Source: Paenibacillus sacheonensis
GTDB lineage: Bacteria > Bacillota > Bacilli > Paenibacillales > Paenibacillaceae
DNA length: 64,000 nt
Direction of reading: 5' to 3'
NCBI RefSeq assembly: GCF_009909195.1
Contig: NZ_JAAAMU010000025.1
Location: 1-64,000, forward strand
Shown here: piece by piece, positions 42,876-51,939 of the stretch
Layout: each line of letters starts with the position of its first letter
Position numbering within the stretch: the stretch's first letter is position 1
The notes under the pieces: model-generated
Database searches by the model: none
Seen by the model: only the letters and a program-made list of their open reading frames with translations
What the model was told of the DNA's origin: nothing
Made by a program: the position numbers and the translations under genes

Positions 42876-43294
42876 TGTCTAACCTCCTTCGAGTCGCCGT
42901 TTCGTACGGGAACGACGAATTCCTCTTCGTTGATGTTCTTGAAAACATTGATACCGAAAATAAAAACGCCTGTGCCGGCAAGGGTTTCGCCCACGCGTTT
43001 CAGTATCGTGACCCATTCGTAAGTATAATCGTTCGCCATCATCGTAAGCATGATAAGCATGAGAGGAAGTCCAATCGCATGCAGCCAAAAATGCCATTTG
43101 GCCAGCGGAGACTCCGCGGCTTTTGGAAATCGCAGGTAAATCAGCCCGCAAATCGCCAAAGTCGCCCAGCCAAGAAGGTTGGCATGCGTATGCACGCTCG
43201 TTAACGCGAAGTTAAGAGAAATGCCCATGTAGATGCCGATGCAGATGCCAGCGACGATATAAACGACGGCCATTTTTAAAAATCTAATCCCCAT
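42872..43294 (-). CDS. heme-copper oxidase subunit I-like small membrane protein
   Basis: A 140-residue protein with four hydrophobic segments (FLKMAVVYIVAGICIGIYM, HANLLGWATLAICGLIYLRF, FWLHAIGLPLMLIMLTMMA, RVGETLAGTGVFIFGINVF). The HTHANLLGW motif has the conserved His arrangement of the cbb3/NorB group, but the length is only a quarter of a true subunit I. Such proteins are found in many bacilli; they may bind heme or oxygen. ATG 43294 with AAAGGAGAA upstream; it is co-transcribed with the MFS gene. Confidence 0.7.
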   Translation of the reverse strand: MGIRFLKMAVVYIVAGICIGIYMGISLNFALTSVHTHANLLGWATLAICGLIYLRFPKAAESPLAKWHFWLHAIGLPLMLIMLTMMANDYTYEWVTILKRVGETLAGTGVFIFGINVFKNINEEEFVVPVRNGDSKEVRH

Positions 43295-43364
43295 GTAAAT
43301 TCTCCTTTGCAAGTAATAAAGCCCATTTTATAAGCTGTTCATATTGCCATCAATATGGAATTAA

Positions 43365-43392
43365 CTATAGCTCGTATAGCGTAAAGTTATAG
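43365..43392 (+). promoter_or_regulatory. 28-bp CTATA-N18-TATAG operator-like element, copy 4
   Basis: Left half is a 15-bp palindrome CTATAGCTCGTATAG (43365-43379), right half AAGTTATAG (43384-43392), then GATTGCCGG. It lies in the shared region of the divergent MFS/oxidase-like operon and the dps gene. Same spacing as copy 3. Confidence 0.65.
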
Positions 43393-43497
43393 GATTGCCG
43401 GATAAAATCTTTACTAAATTGGGGATATGCAAGCAATAAATGGGTGTGATATAGTGATCCCTGCAAAATCACTTACATTTTGGAAGGGGATTATTCT

Positions 43498-43935
43498 GTG
43501 TCTAGTCAATTGCCTGCATTGTTGAATACTCAAATTGCGAACTGGAATCTTTTGTTTACGAAATTACATAACTATCATTGGTATGTAAAAGGACCGCAGT
43601 TTTTTACGTTGCATGCGAAGTTCGAGGAACTGTACACGGAAGCAGCTCTTCATGTGGATAATTTGGCGGAGCGGCTGCTTGCATTGGATGGGAGCCCGGT
43701 TGCGACTTTGCATGAAGTGCTGGAAATTTCGACGGTCAAAGATGCCATTGGTCATGAAACGGCAGAAGCGATGGTACGCACCATTACGGATGATTTTGGC
43801 CGTATGGTGGTTGAACTTAAGGAAGGAATGCGTATTGCGGACGTTGAGGGAGATGAGACTACAGGGGACATGCTCTTGGCCATCCACAGCTCGCTCGAAA
43901 AGCATATTTGGATGCTGAAATCATTCCTAGGATAA
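43498..43935 (+). CDS. dps: Dps-family DNA-binding ferritin-like protein
   Basis: A 145-residue Dps/ferritin-fold protein. The ferroxidase residues are visible in LHNYHWYVKGPQFFTLHAKFEELYTEA and HVDNLAERLLAL, and the C-terminal helix carries LEKHIWMLKSF. It stores iron and detoxifies peroxide. GTG 43498 is preferred because GGAAGGGG lies ~10 bases upstream; a TTG at 43480 would enclose that site. It is divergent from the MFS operon. Confidence 0.92.
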   Translation: MSSQLPALLNTQIANWNLLFTKLHNYHWYVKGPQFFTLHAKFEELYTEAALHVDNLAERLLALDGSPVATLHEVLEISTVKDAIGHETAEAMVRTITDDFGRMVVELKEGMRIADVEGDETTGDMLLAIHSSLEKHIWMLKSFLG

Positions 43936-43988
43936 TCGCAATGGCGCAGGATCGTCTTAGCTAGTTTGTGAGGCGGGCAAGCATCTCT

Positions 43989-44059
43989 AAAAAAGAAAGG
44001 CCATCGGATTCGGACGTTTACCTCCACTCGGGTATTGTTCGAATTTGATGGTCTTTTTT
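43989..44059 (+). terminator. dps terminator
   Basis: Large imperfect hairpin (AAAAAAGAAAGGCCATC-GGATTCG / CGAATTTGATGGTCTTTTTT) ending in a T run, ~50 bases after dps. It looks usable on both strands. The remainder up to 44239 is AT-rich promoter DNA of the next gene. Confidence 0.8.
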
Positions 44060-44239
44060 GTTACGGCAGCTAAAAGCGGCGTAGCGAGGGGACTCGTACA
44101 TATAGTTATTTATTATCGTTGATATAGAAAATTCATAAAATACAACCGGAATATAAAACGATATGATGAAGCAGCGATGCATTGCAAATACACCAAACCT
44201 GTTAAGACCATTTAGAACCATTCGAAAGGAAGTATGAAC

Positions 44240-45076
44240 ATGCCTAAAGTAATTGTAGGAACTGAAAACGGACAACCGGTTGAACTGCATTTTGAGGATC
44301 TTGGTTCAGGGAAGCCCGTCATTCTAATTCATGGTTGGCCGCTCAGTGGTCGCTCCTGGGAGAATCAAGTTCCGGCGCTCATTGAAGCGGGATACCGTGT
44401 CATTACCTATGACCGTCGCGGGTTTGGACAATCCTCTCAACCGTATAACGGTTACGATTACGATACGTTTGCTGCGGATCTTGATAAGTTGATCGAACAT
44501 TTAAACCTGAACAATGTAACGCTGGTCGGTTTTTCGATGGGCGGAGGAGAAGTTGCCCGTTATGTTGGTACGTATGGAACAAGCCGCGTCCGAAAAGCCG
44601 TATTAGCCGGTGCGGTTACGCCCTTCTTTTACAAATCCGCGGAGCACTCGGAAGGCGGTTTAGATGAAGCGGGTATTCAAAGTTTCCAAGATGGCTTGAA
44701 AAAAGACCGGATTCAATTCCTTGACGATTTTACGCATAACTTCTTTCAAGCAGGGGAAAGAAGCGACTTGGTGAGCGAGTCCTTCCGTGCCTATAACTTT
44801 CATATCGCGTCTTTCGCTTCCCCAAAAGGAACGTTGGATTGCGTCGCTGCCTTCGGTCGAACCGACTTCCGCGGCGATCTGGCTAAATTCGATATTCCAT
44901 TGCTTGTCATTCATGGCGATTCCGATGCGATTGTTCCGCTAGAAGTAAGCGGTCAGCTCTCGCACGAAGCGGTTAAAGGCAGTGTGCTTGTGGTCATCGA
45001 AGGTGGACCGCATGGCTTGAATGCCACTCACCCCGAACAATTCAATGAGGCTTTGATTAACTTCCTGAACAACTGA
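44240..45076 (+). CDS. alpha/beta hydrolase, non-heme chloroperoxidase-like
   Basis: A 278-residue hydrolase with a complete triad pattern: LIHGWPLSGRSWENQ, ITYDRRGFGQSSQP, nucleophile Ser in LVGFSMGGGEVARY (~98), Asp in VIHGDSDAIVP, His in IEGGPHGLNATH. The family of cofactor-free haloperoxidase/esterases fits best. ATG 44240 gives the better spacing after AAAGGAAG; ATG 44234 is the alternative. It lies between Dps and catalase. Confidence 0.88.
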   Translation: MPKVIVGTENGQPVELHFEDLGSGKPVILIHGWPLSGRSWENQVPALIEAGYRVITYDRRGFGQSSQPYNGYDYDTFAADLDKLIEHLNLNNVTLVGFSMGGGEVARYVGTYGTSRVRKAVLAGAVTPFFYKSAEHSEGGLDEAGIQSFQDGLKKDRIQFLDDFTHNFFQAGERSDLVSESFRAYNFHIASFASPKGTLDCVAAFGRTDFRGDLAKFDIPLLVIHGDSDAIVPLEVSGQLSHEAVKGSVLVVIEGGPHGLNATHPEQFNEALINFLNN

Positions 45077-45082
45077 TCTTTG

Positions 45083-45140
45083 GACGAAAGCCGGGACAGC
45101 CAGCTGAGAGCATGTCTCTTGAGCTGCCCGGCGTCTTTTT
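45083..45140 (+). terminator. terminator of the hydrolase gene
   Basis: Stem AAAGCCGGG-(A)-CAGC / GCTG-CCCGGCGTC with a long loop and a TTTTTC tail, just after the hydrolase stop. Confidence 0.75.
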
Positions 45141-45192
45141 CATCCTTTCGTGCACTATGCAACGATCCTTACGATAGAAAAGGAGCTTTCCG

Positions 45193-46653
45193 ATGAACAG
45201 ACTCACCACGAATCAGGGCGTCCCGATTGGAGACAATCAAAATTCGAGAACTGCCGGACAGAACGGTCCGACGCTGCTCGATGATTACCAGCTGCTTGAG
45301 AAGTTGGCTCACTTCGATCGGGAACGCATCCCTGAGCGCGTTGTCCATGCCCGCGGCGCAGGAGCTCACGGAGTGTTTCGAACAGCGGCCAGCATGAAGC
45401 GCTGGACGAAAGCGAAATTCCTTCAAGATGAGGGAATCGAGACACCGGTATTCGTCCGTTTCTCCACCGTTATTCACGGACAGCATTCGCCTGAGACGCT
45501 TCGCGATCCGCGCGGGTTTTCTGTGAAGTTCTACACTACCGAGGGCAATTACGACTTCGTCGGTAATAATCTGCCGGTTTTCTTCATTCGCGATGCAATG
45601 AAATTTCCTGATATGGTCCATTCCCTGAAGCCGGATCCTAGAACGAATATCCAATCTGCTGATCGCTACTGGGATTTTATGTCTCTGACGCCGGAGTCAA
45701 CGAATATGATGGTGCATGTGTTCTCCGACGAGGGCATTCCGGCCAATTATCGCGAGATGCGCGGATCCGGCGTACATGCCTTCAAGTGGATAAACGAGCA
45801 CGGCAATCGCGTCTATACAAAGCTTCGTTGGGTGCCGAAGCAGGGCGTGCGCAACTTGAGCGCCGGGCAGGCTGCCGAGATTCAAGGTAAAGATTTCAAT
45901 CATGCCTCGCGTGATCTGTTCGAAGCAATTGACCGCGGGGACTTTCCGGAATGGGATCTGTACGTGCAGATTCTCGACCCGGCCGATCTGGATGCCTTTG
46001 ATTACTATCCGTTGGACCCGACGAAAGATTGGTTTGAAGAGGATATCCCTTACGTGCATATAGGTACGATGCAGCTAAACCGCAATCCCGATCATGTATT
46101 TTCCGAGACCGAGCAGGTCGGCTTTAATCCGGGTGTCGTCGTCCCAGGCATAGAACCATCCGAAGATAAGCTGCTGCAGGGCCGACTGTTCTCCTACTCC
46201 GATACGCAGCGATACCGAATTGGAGCGAATTATTTACAACTTCCCATCAACTGCCCGTTCGCGAAGGTAAGCAACAATCAACGCGACGGCGCTATGCAGC
46301 ATGCTAACTTTAGCGGCTCCGTCAATTACGAGCCCAGTCGGCATACGGAATCCCCGCAGCAGGATCCCGTTTATATTGAGCTTCCTGTACCGTTGGAAGC
46401 AGGAGCTTCGACCGGACGCCAGCGTATTTTAAAAACGAACGATTTCGGTCAGGCTGGCCAAGTTTATCGTCGCTATTCACCTATTCAACAGGATATCCTT
46501 GTGGGCAACCTATCCACCGATCTGGCCCAGGTCGAGGCATCGACCCAACTGCGGGCGATCTGCAACTTCTACCGCGCCGATTCCGATCTCGGCATGCGGT
46601 TGTCGGTCGAGCTCGGCGTCGACCTGACGCCTTATCTCCAGCATCTTAGTTGA
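45193..46653 (+). CDS. katA: catalase (KatA-type, clade 3)
   Basis: A 486-residue monofunctional heme catalase. The active-site His is in VVHARGAGAHGVF (~54) and the Asn in NYDFVGNNLPVFFIRD; the proximal heme Tyr lies in the conserved RLFSYSDTQRYRIG. Length is typical of small-subunit catalases. Ribosome site AAAAGGAGC. No clear PerR-type box was found in the short upstream gap. It closes the oxidative-stress island. Confidence 0.95.
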   Translation: MNRLTTNQGVPIGDNQNSRTAGQNGPTLLDDYQLLEKLAHFDRERIPERVVHARGAGAHGVFRTAASMKRWTKAKFLQDEGIETPVFVRFSTVIHGQHSPETLRDPRGFSVKFYTTEGNYDFVGNNLPVFFIRDAMKFPDMVHSLKPDPRTNIQSADRYWDFMSLTPESTNMMVHVFSDEGIPANYREMRGSGVHAFKWINEHGNRVYTKLRWVPKQGVRNLSAGQAAEIQGKDFNHASRDLFEAIDRGDFPEWDLYVQILDPADLDAFDYYPLDPTKDWFEEDIPYVHIGTMQLNRNPDHVFSETEQVGFNPGVVVPGIEPSEDKLLQGRLFSYSDTQRYRIGANYLQLPINCPFAKVSNNQRDGAMQHANFSGSVNYEPSRHTESPQQDPVYIELPVPLEAGASTGRQRILKTNDFGQAGQVYRRYSPIQQDILVGNLSTDLAQVEASTQLRAICNFYRADSDLGMRLSVELGVDLTPYLQHLS

Positions 46654-46679
46654 TATATGGACGGTCTTATCCCGTAATT

Positions 46680-46802
46680 GCAGCCGCAAAGGTGGTTGAG
46701 TTTGAATTTGATGAACCTGAGTTGAATCGTGTATATGCTGCAGCCATGACTCGAAATCTTGCTTCGTATAAGGTTATGGAGGAATTCGGAATGAAGTATT
46801 AG
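46680..46802 (+). pseudogene. GNAT acetyltransferase, C-terminal remnant
   Basis: The frame ending at the TAG at 46800-46802 encodes ~40 residues matching the end of RimJ/RimL-type GNAT acetyltransferases: EPELNRVYAAAMTRNLASYK followed by VMEEFGMKY, the standard R-V-x-A-x-x-x-x-x-N-x-A-S-x-x-V-M-E-x-x-G-M ending. The N-terminal two-thirds is absent. It abuts an IS110-related repeat copy, so transposition may have cut it. Confidence 0.7.
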
Positions 46803-46811
46803 GGGGGCGTA

Positions 46812-47000
46812 ATCATTCTCGCAAGGGAGACGTCCATGAGGACTTGAGGTGCTATGGACTTCTGCGAAGGGGCGAGTATCGCTCCTTTTTTCTTTTTGCA
46901 CGCTGTTCTACGTAGTCTCGGAGGCTTTTAGAGTTGCGGGTCTGTGCCCTCTTGTTTAACGCAATTCGGTACCCATGCAGTCTTGAGATCCCACGTATAC
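46812..47000 (+). repeat. IS110-associated 3' module, solo deletion derivative (copy A)
   Basis: Aligns with both ends of the module at 54981-55294: AGGGGCGAG.ATCGCTCCT, TGCACGCTG, CGGAGGCTTTT, GGGTCTGTGCCCT, CGGTAC and GATCCCACG are shared. About 100 internal bases, including the first of the two 14-mers, are missing. The ends CATTCTCGC ... GATCCCACGTAT are decayed versions of the inverted ends. No transposase is attached. The rest of 47001-47237 has no gene, apart from a terminator. Confidence 0.6.
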
Positions 47001-47152
47001 ATATGCCAGTAGTATAGGTTGCCGTATTCCATTTAGGAGATATAATAACAGCGCACCTGATGCGAATCGGTCTCGCTGAGACACGGCAAATGCATTGAAA
47101 GGACGCGAATTATAGAGAGTTAGTTCGAAAACACCTTAGTTTCTCGAGTAAT

Positions 47153-47199
47153 TAAAAAGAGAGAAACTCGTCGTTTTGGTAAACGCAAGTTTCTCTTTA
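47153..47199 (-). terminator. terminator of the DUF11-repeat gene (minus strand)
   Basis: On the minus strand, stem AAAGAGAAACT / AGTTTCTCTCTTT followed by TTTAATTA; 40 bases after the gene's stop. Confidence 0.82.
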
Positions 47200-47237
47200 C
47201 CAGTTTACAGGCAGAACAAAATCAGGCAGTTTCAAGA

Positions 47238-49836
47238 TTATTCTTCTTCGTCCGGCAAAACAGTCAGATCTGCAAAGGCCGATATCGGTCCTGTTTGATC
47301 AGAGGTAACGATGGTCTCATTCCGAATGATACCTTCATTTGCTGCCTCCGGGATCTTGAACGGAATGGAGAGTGATCCAGATACGCCGGTGGCCAGTCCT
47401 CCACTTCGGAGTTGAACGATATTGAAACGACCCAAAATTGGATCATCGATAGTGACTGGCGACAACGGAACGTTACCGGTATTGGCGACTTCAATGAAGA
47501 AAGTAACTGTTTCTCCTGGTGTGGCTACAGAAGGCGAAACGTTTTTTTTGACGGCAAGCCCAGGTACAGGAAGCACTTTAACGGTTGCCGTAACTCGTTG
47601 CGGAGGCGTTTGATCCGAGAAGATGAGCAGCGTATTTACAATCTCGCTTCCAGCTCCAGCGTTGGTTGGAATGATGAACGGAAAAACGAATTCAATGCGA
47701 GCCCTTGCCGGCAGCAGTGTGACTATCTCTCGAATTCGTATGATGGTATCTATAAATCTCACGTTGGTGACATCTACATCTGAATCATTAATAATAACAA
47801 TTCGATACAGTACCTGATCTCCCGGTTTCGCCGACGGTTTATCGACCGTTTTTTCCAAATCAAGTGTAACCTGAGCCGAGGGGATGGCGGAAGATCAGAG
47901 ACAACCGTAAAGAACGCAGTATCTTCTGTTGTTGCCGTTTGGTCGGAAGTGGCTGTGACGATATTGGACACCACCAGGCCAGCAGGGGCTGTTGCCGGTA
48001 CGTTTACCGTGACGTTAAAACGCCTGATTTCTCCGACTTCAAGCACCGGTATTATGTCATGGAGTGACAATAACCGATCGGTAACCTCGACATTGGTCAA
48101 GCGCACATCGCCGAGATTAACTACGCTAATCGTATAAGTGACACTCTGGCCCGGGCTTATCTCCGACTGATCCACTCGCTTGTCAATCGCTAGCGCGGGA
48201 GCGGGGATAATGCTAAGCAAGGCCGAATCAGAAGCGGTGACTGCGCCTCCGGAAGCCGTCCCTTCCGCAACGGCGATATTCGGAATTTGGGTACCGGGTA
48301 CTGCGTCTTCATCAACCATGAATGGGATGTTGAGTGTTAATGATTCACCGGGATTTAAATCTCCTACCACTGCATCGAGTGCGAGTGCCGTATCGCTTAA
48401 TCGTATTCCGGTCACAGGAACATCGCCAGTATTCGTCAGCAGCAATGTATACAGAACCGTTTCTCTTGGTCTAGCGGCAACAGGGAAGACTGATTTCTGC
48501 AAGCTAAGACCGACGGCTGACGGAATAATCCTGACCGTAAATTGATCTTGGGCTTCCGGCGTCTCGTTGCTCGTTACGGCTGCTATATTCCTTATCAGGC
48601 CGTTCTTGATAATACTTCCCTGTGCCAATGTCGAGAACGTGAACGAACGTTCTTCTCCGACCGCAAGAGTGAAAGGAGGAATGCTGAGTACGCTGAGCGA
48701 GTCTATGAGTATGACATTCGTAAGCGTAATATTGCCCGTATTACGAACTGAAATGGTATAGAGAATGGACTCCCCAATGCTTGCAACTGTCCTGTCCGCG
48801 GTTTTGTTAATGGCGATACCCGGTACAGAACTAACCGTAATCTCAGCTGTTGCGAAGGCCGAAATCTCATCGGTTCGAACGTCGACTCGATTCGGAATAA
48901 CGGAGCCGCCGAGGGCGTCGAGCGGAACTGTGAAAGGCAGTGTAAATACGACTTCTTGCAATGAATCAAGAATTTGAACAGTTTCGCGAAGACCAATAAG
49001 CAAATCTTCGATAATTAGGTTGTGAAGCGGAACAGTACCCGAATTTACTACTCGGAACGTGTACACAACTTGTTCGCCAGGTGCAGCTTCGTTACGGTTG
49101 ACTGTCTTAACTATATCAATATCCAAAATCGTATCAATTTGCAACCCGAATAAAGGTAACGCGTAGGATTCATCAAACGTCCTGAGTGATACAAAGGCGC
49201 TGCTTTGATTATTTGTCAGTAGACCGTCCAGACTCACATTCGTGATGTCCCAACCTTGTCTACCGCCTACGATTTGTCTACCCGGATCTCCGTTAACGGC
49301 ATTTCGGTTACCAAACGTGCCCGAAGTGTCCAGAAGTCCGAAATCATTGTTGATTTGACTGGCGAAGAAATTGCCCGCAAAGTTGTTCGGTCCCGATAAG
49401 GCGGTTAGCGTTGAGGCGTTCGGCCCGAAGAAAACTTGATCACCACTTTGCCCGGAATCCCCGTCTATCGCGCTTATAAGAATTCTACCGCTTACCGCAC
49501 CTGTACTTGGGTTAGAAATCCTTCAAGGATGGTGTTGGTAGGGTTGGATAATGAAACGACGCTGTCATTTACAAATAAAGTTAAGTTCCGCCTTGGAAGC
49601 GTAGGATTTGCATAAATAACCGCAAGCGTCCAGCCGGCAGAGTTCACATTGGCATTACCTCGTTCTCCGGTAGAGATCGTTCCCGGAATGGAGCCTGCGG
49701 TATAAAAACCTGTACCGGCGGCTTTTACCTGTTCCGTAACCTGCGCGATTCGAATATATCCTCTAGTTAAAGGGTCTTGAACTGGTGTGAAAGGAAAATA
49801 TACCCGGTAAAACGGAAGAAAACAATGCAAACGCAT
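47238..49836 (-). pseudogene. DUF11 (conserved repeat domain) surface protein, truncated and frameshifted
   Basis: The minus-strand coding stretch has an N-terminal DUF3344-like part (QVKAAGTGFYTAGSIPG, AGWTLAVIYANPTLPRRNLT). It is followed by six ~120-residue repeats, each starting like LALDKxVDxxxxxPGxxVxYTI, then NTGxxxLxNVxIxD. Two frameshifts break it: one near 49519 (a missing base after GAAGG) and one in the GGGG run at 47880-47883. The 5' end merges into a broken UPF0060 gene without signal peptide. Intact relatives are large secreted proteins. The frameshifts could be sequencing errors, but the lost 5' end argues for a true pseudogene. Confidence 0.75.
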
Positions 49837-49905
49837 AGATAATTAGTTGACTGTTCGACAGCCTCAAAGACAACACATTGAAATTGTCCGTGCAGGTCGG
49901 GCGAG

Positions 49906-50220
49906 CTAAAGCATTACAGAAACACCTATAATGAAAATCAAGGCGCCTACCCACATATACATTTTCAAAAGTCATCTTATCAACTAGCCACCCCCATAGA
50001 ACGGTGAGAACCACAAATACGCCACCGTAAGCCGCATAAACACGCCCATAAGAAGGGAAGTTTTGAAGCGTGGAATGATTACATACGTAATGAGAATAAT
50101 ACTGTCGACAATGCCGTACTAGAGTGGTTTCGATTCCCATCAGCCAAACCAGACAACCTCCAATAATTTCAGCAAGTCCAGCAACATTGGTAGTGAGGTG
50201 CGAAGCTGTTATAACGAGAA
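49906..50220 (-). pseudogene. UPF0060/YnfA-family small membrane protein, frameshifted
   Basis: Minus-strand pieces match the YnfA family across its ~108 residues: VAGLAEIIGGCLVWL at the start, SYGRVYAAYGGVFVVLTVLW then GWLVDKMTFENVY in the middle, and, in a third frame, WVGALIFIIGVSVML ending at the TAG at 49906-49908. Several indels separate the pieces. YnfA proteins resemble small multidrug transporters. The remnant is fused at its 3' side to the truncated DUF11 gene. Confidence 0.72.
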
Positions 50221-50268
50221 ATGGGCACTCAGAAATTATACAAGGTACATTATTGATATATAAACCCC

Positions 50269-50304
50269 AAAAAGAGATGATGCTAATACACATCATCTCT
50301 TTTT
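50269..50304 (-). terminator. terminator of the 50309 gene
   Basis: Perfect 14-bp stem AAAAAGAGATGATG / CATCATCTCTTTTT with an 8-base loop, symmetric and so usable on both strands. Confidence 0.92.
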
Positions 50305-50308
50305 GAAG

Positions 50309-50593
50309 TCACCTATTGCGTTTATGAATAAATGCGAAGTAGATAATTGCGAATAATAACGTCACAATGAATATTGAATAGAGTAACCGTCCAATTTGCA
50401 ATTCATAAATAGGATGATAACCATTAATATCTTGACGTTTATCAACTAGCTTCCAAAGTGGGGAGTACGATACTTCTTGAATGTTTAAATCTTTTGCCGG
50501 CCCCCAAACTTTCTTTACGGGAACAAGTAGAACACCAATTATTAATACAATCAGCCCATATACGACAAATAAGATGTTTTTTTGGTTACTCAT
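50309..50593 (-). CDS. hypothetical membrane protein
   Basis: A 94-residue protein with two membrane segments (ILFVVYGLIVLIIGVLLVPV and LLYSIFIVTLLFAIIYFAFI) flanking a polar extracytoplasmic loop of ~40 residues, and a basic end (HKRNR). No family recognised. It lies 30 bases downstream of the secreted protein gene and is probably co-transcribed, so it might be its immunity or anchoring partner (inference only). Confidence 0.65.
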   Translation of the reverse strand: MSNQKNILFVVYGLIVLIIGVLLVPVKKVWGPAKDLNIQEVSYSPLWKLVDKRQDINGYHPIYELQIGRLLYSIFIVTLLFAIIYFAFIHKRNR

Positions 50594-50625
50594 CCAATCT
50601 CTCCCTTCAATATATCTAATGTCTA

Positions 50626-51528
50626 TTATACATTAGGAACACCTGTAGGGGGAGTAGGAGTAGTTGCCGTTAAGCTTTGTGTAGTATTAGTACGCGACCA
50701 GTACTCATTGGACTTAGTGATTAGTGTTTTGTTTGATCCAGTTACCGGACCTTCGATTGTTTGAACGATTCCACCCGTCGAATCGATGTAATAATAAATA
50801 CCTTCCCACTCATCAAGGTGATATTTGATATATGGTCTGTAACCCCATGCTGTCCAACCAGGAACTGTTGCACCTTGAGCAATGGTAGAAGTTTGAGTTA
50901 CACCGAAAGATGCTGTGAATCCTAACTTGCTCTTAATGAGACCCGATCCCGAGAACCCAAGCGTTGCATTAGTAGATAAGGTTTTTGTATAAGTCACTGT
51001 AATCGGCACACTAGATCTGTAATTATCTTCTGTGACCCAAGATGTCGAGTATGTAACTCTATCTTGGGACAGTGTAATATGAGGTTCAGTTGACCAGCCT
51101 TCGAATACAATTGTGTACGGAGTGACTTCACCGTCAAGCGTAGAGGCTTGTGCAACACTCCCGCTGTTAGCGTTCTGATTTAAATTTTTATTTTTAATGT
51201 TACCGACAATAGCATCGATATCCTCGATACTTTTAGCATATTTCTGAGGGTTTGTATTGAAAAATTTTAATAAAGACTTCTTAAACTGTGATTCATCAGT
51301 AATTTCTCCTGATTCTTTATCTATTCCACTAACGTCAATTGTGGTGACTTTGGTAGCCTGATTCGCTACGGAAGGTTTATAGATGGTTGTAGACTCAGCA
51401 ACATCCACAGATTTAGCTGGTTGTACAATGACTTTTTCAGAACTGTCGGTATTGTCTGCATTAACTACGCTGGAATAGGTTAGTGTCATTGCGGCGATTG
51501 TGAGTAGGCTTAGGAACCTTCTTTTCAT
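50626..51528 (-). CDS. secreted protein of unknown function with beta-rich Thr/Ser region
   Basis: A 300-residue protein with a signal peptide (MKRRFLSLLTIAAMTLTYSS, cleavage near VNA-D), a polar N-terminal half, and from ~150 a beta-rich region (YTIVFEGWSTEPHITLSQD, ITVTYTKTLSTNATLGFSGS). That region includes an alternating Ser/Thr stretch (KLGFTASFGVTQTSTIAQGA), followed by VPGWTAWGYRPYIKY. Alternating Ser/Thr hairpins of this sort occur in the membrane-inserting loop of aerolysin-type toxins, but there is no firm match. AT-rich relative to the left region. Confidence 0.7.
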   Translation of the reverse strand: MKRRFLSLLTIAAMTLTYSSVVNADNTDSSEKVIVQPAKSVDVAESTTIYKPSVANQATKVTTIDVSGIDKESGEITDESQFKKSLLKFFNTNPQKYAKSIEDIDAIVGNIKNKNLNQNANSGSVAQASTLDGEVTPYTIVFEGWSTEPHITLSQDRVTYSTSWVTEDNYRSSVPITVTYTKTLSTNATLGFSGSGLIKSKLGFTASFGVTQTSTIAQGATVPGWTAWGYRPYIKYHLDEWEGIYYYIDSTGGIVQTIEGPVTGSNKTLITKSNEYWSRTNTTQSLTATTPTPPTGVPNV

Positions 51529-51939
51529 AAACTCGTAATCACTCCTCGATTTACCATTATAGCTGGCCAGCTTACATCTATAACTGAATTGAAAGGCTGT
51601 TTGTGACAGGTCATAAATAAATATTTTAAGTAGTTAGGGCGAAGATGAAACGAGGCTTAATGACATGCAGCAAGGAGTTATTCTGAGATAAAGGATTGTT
51701 TCTATAGGACGTGAATTTCAACTTATGAGCTGACCTTGACTGATATAAGGTTATTGGAGTGCTTCAACCTTCGAAGAGGTGCTAACCCGACAACAAGAGA
51801 GTAATTTAACGGCTTCAGAACTAGAGGAAGCTGAGCGCCTTTTGTCGTAAACCGTAATGAAGACGATGTGCCTTTTGTTAATAAATAAATCAACGCACTG
51901 TTACGTTAACATAAGACAATAGTTGGATGGTGACTTAAG
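51529..51939 (+). other. intergenic region with a small ORF tail
   Basis: The first ~80 bases are the promoter region of the secreted protein gene. A short frame at about 51777-51850 ends TRQQESNLTASELEEAERLL-stop and looks like the C-terminal tail of a lost gene. Nothing else is supported. Confidence 0.35.

Noticed and set aside
43313..45192. PerR-type boxes in front of dps and katA
   Set aside because: No stretch close to TTATAAT-N-ATTATAA was found.
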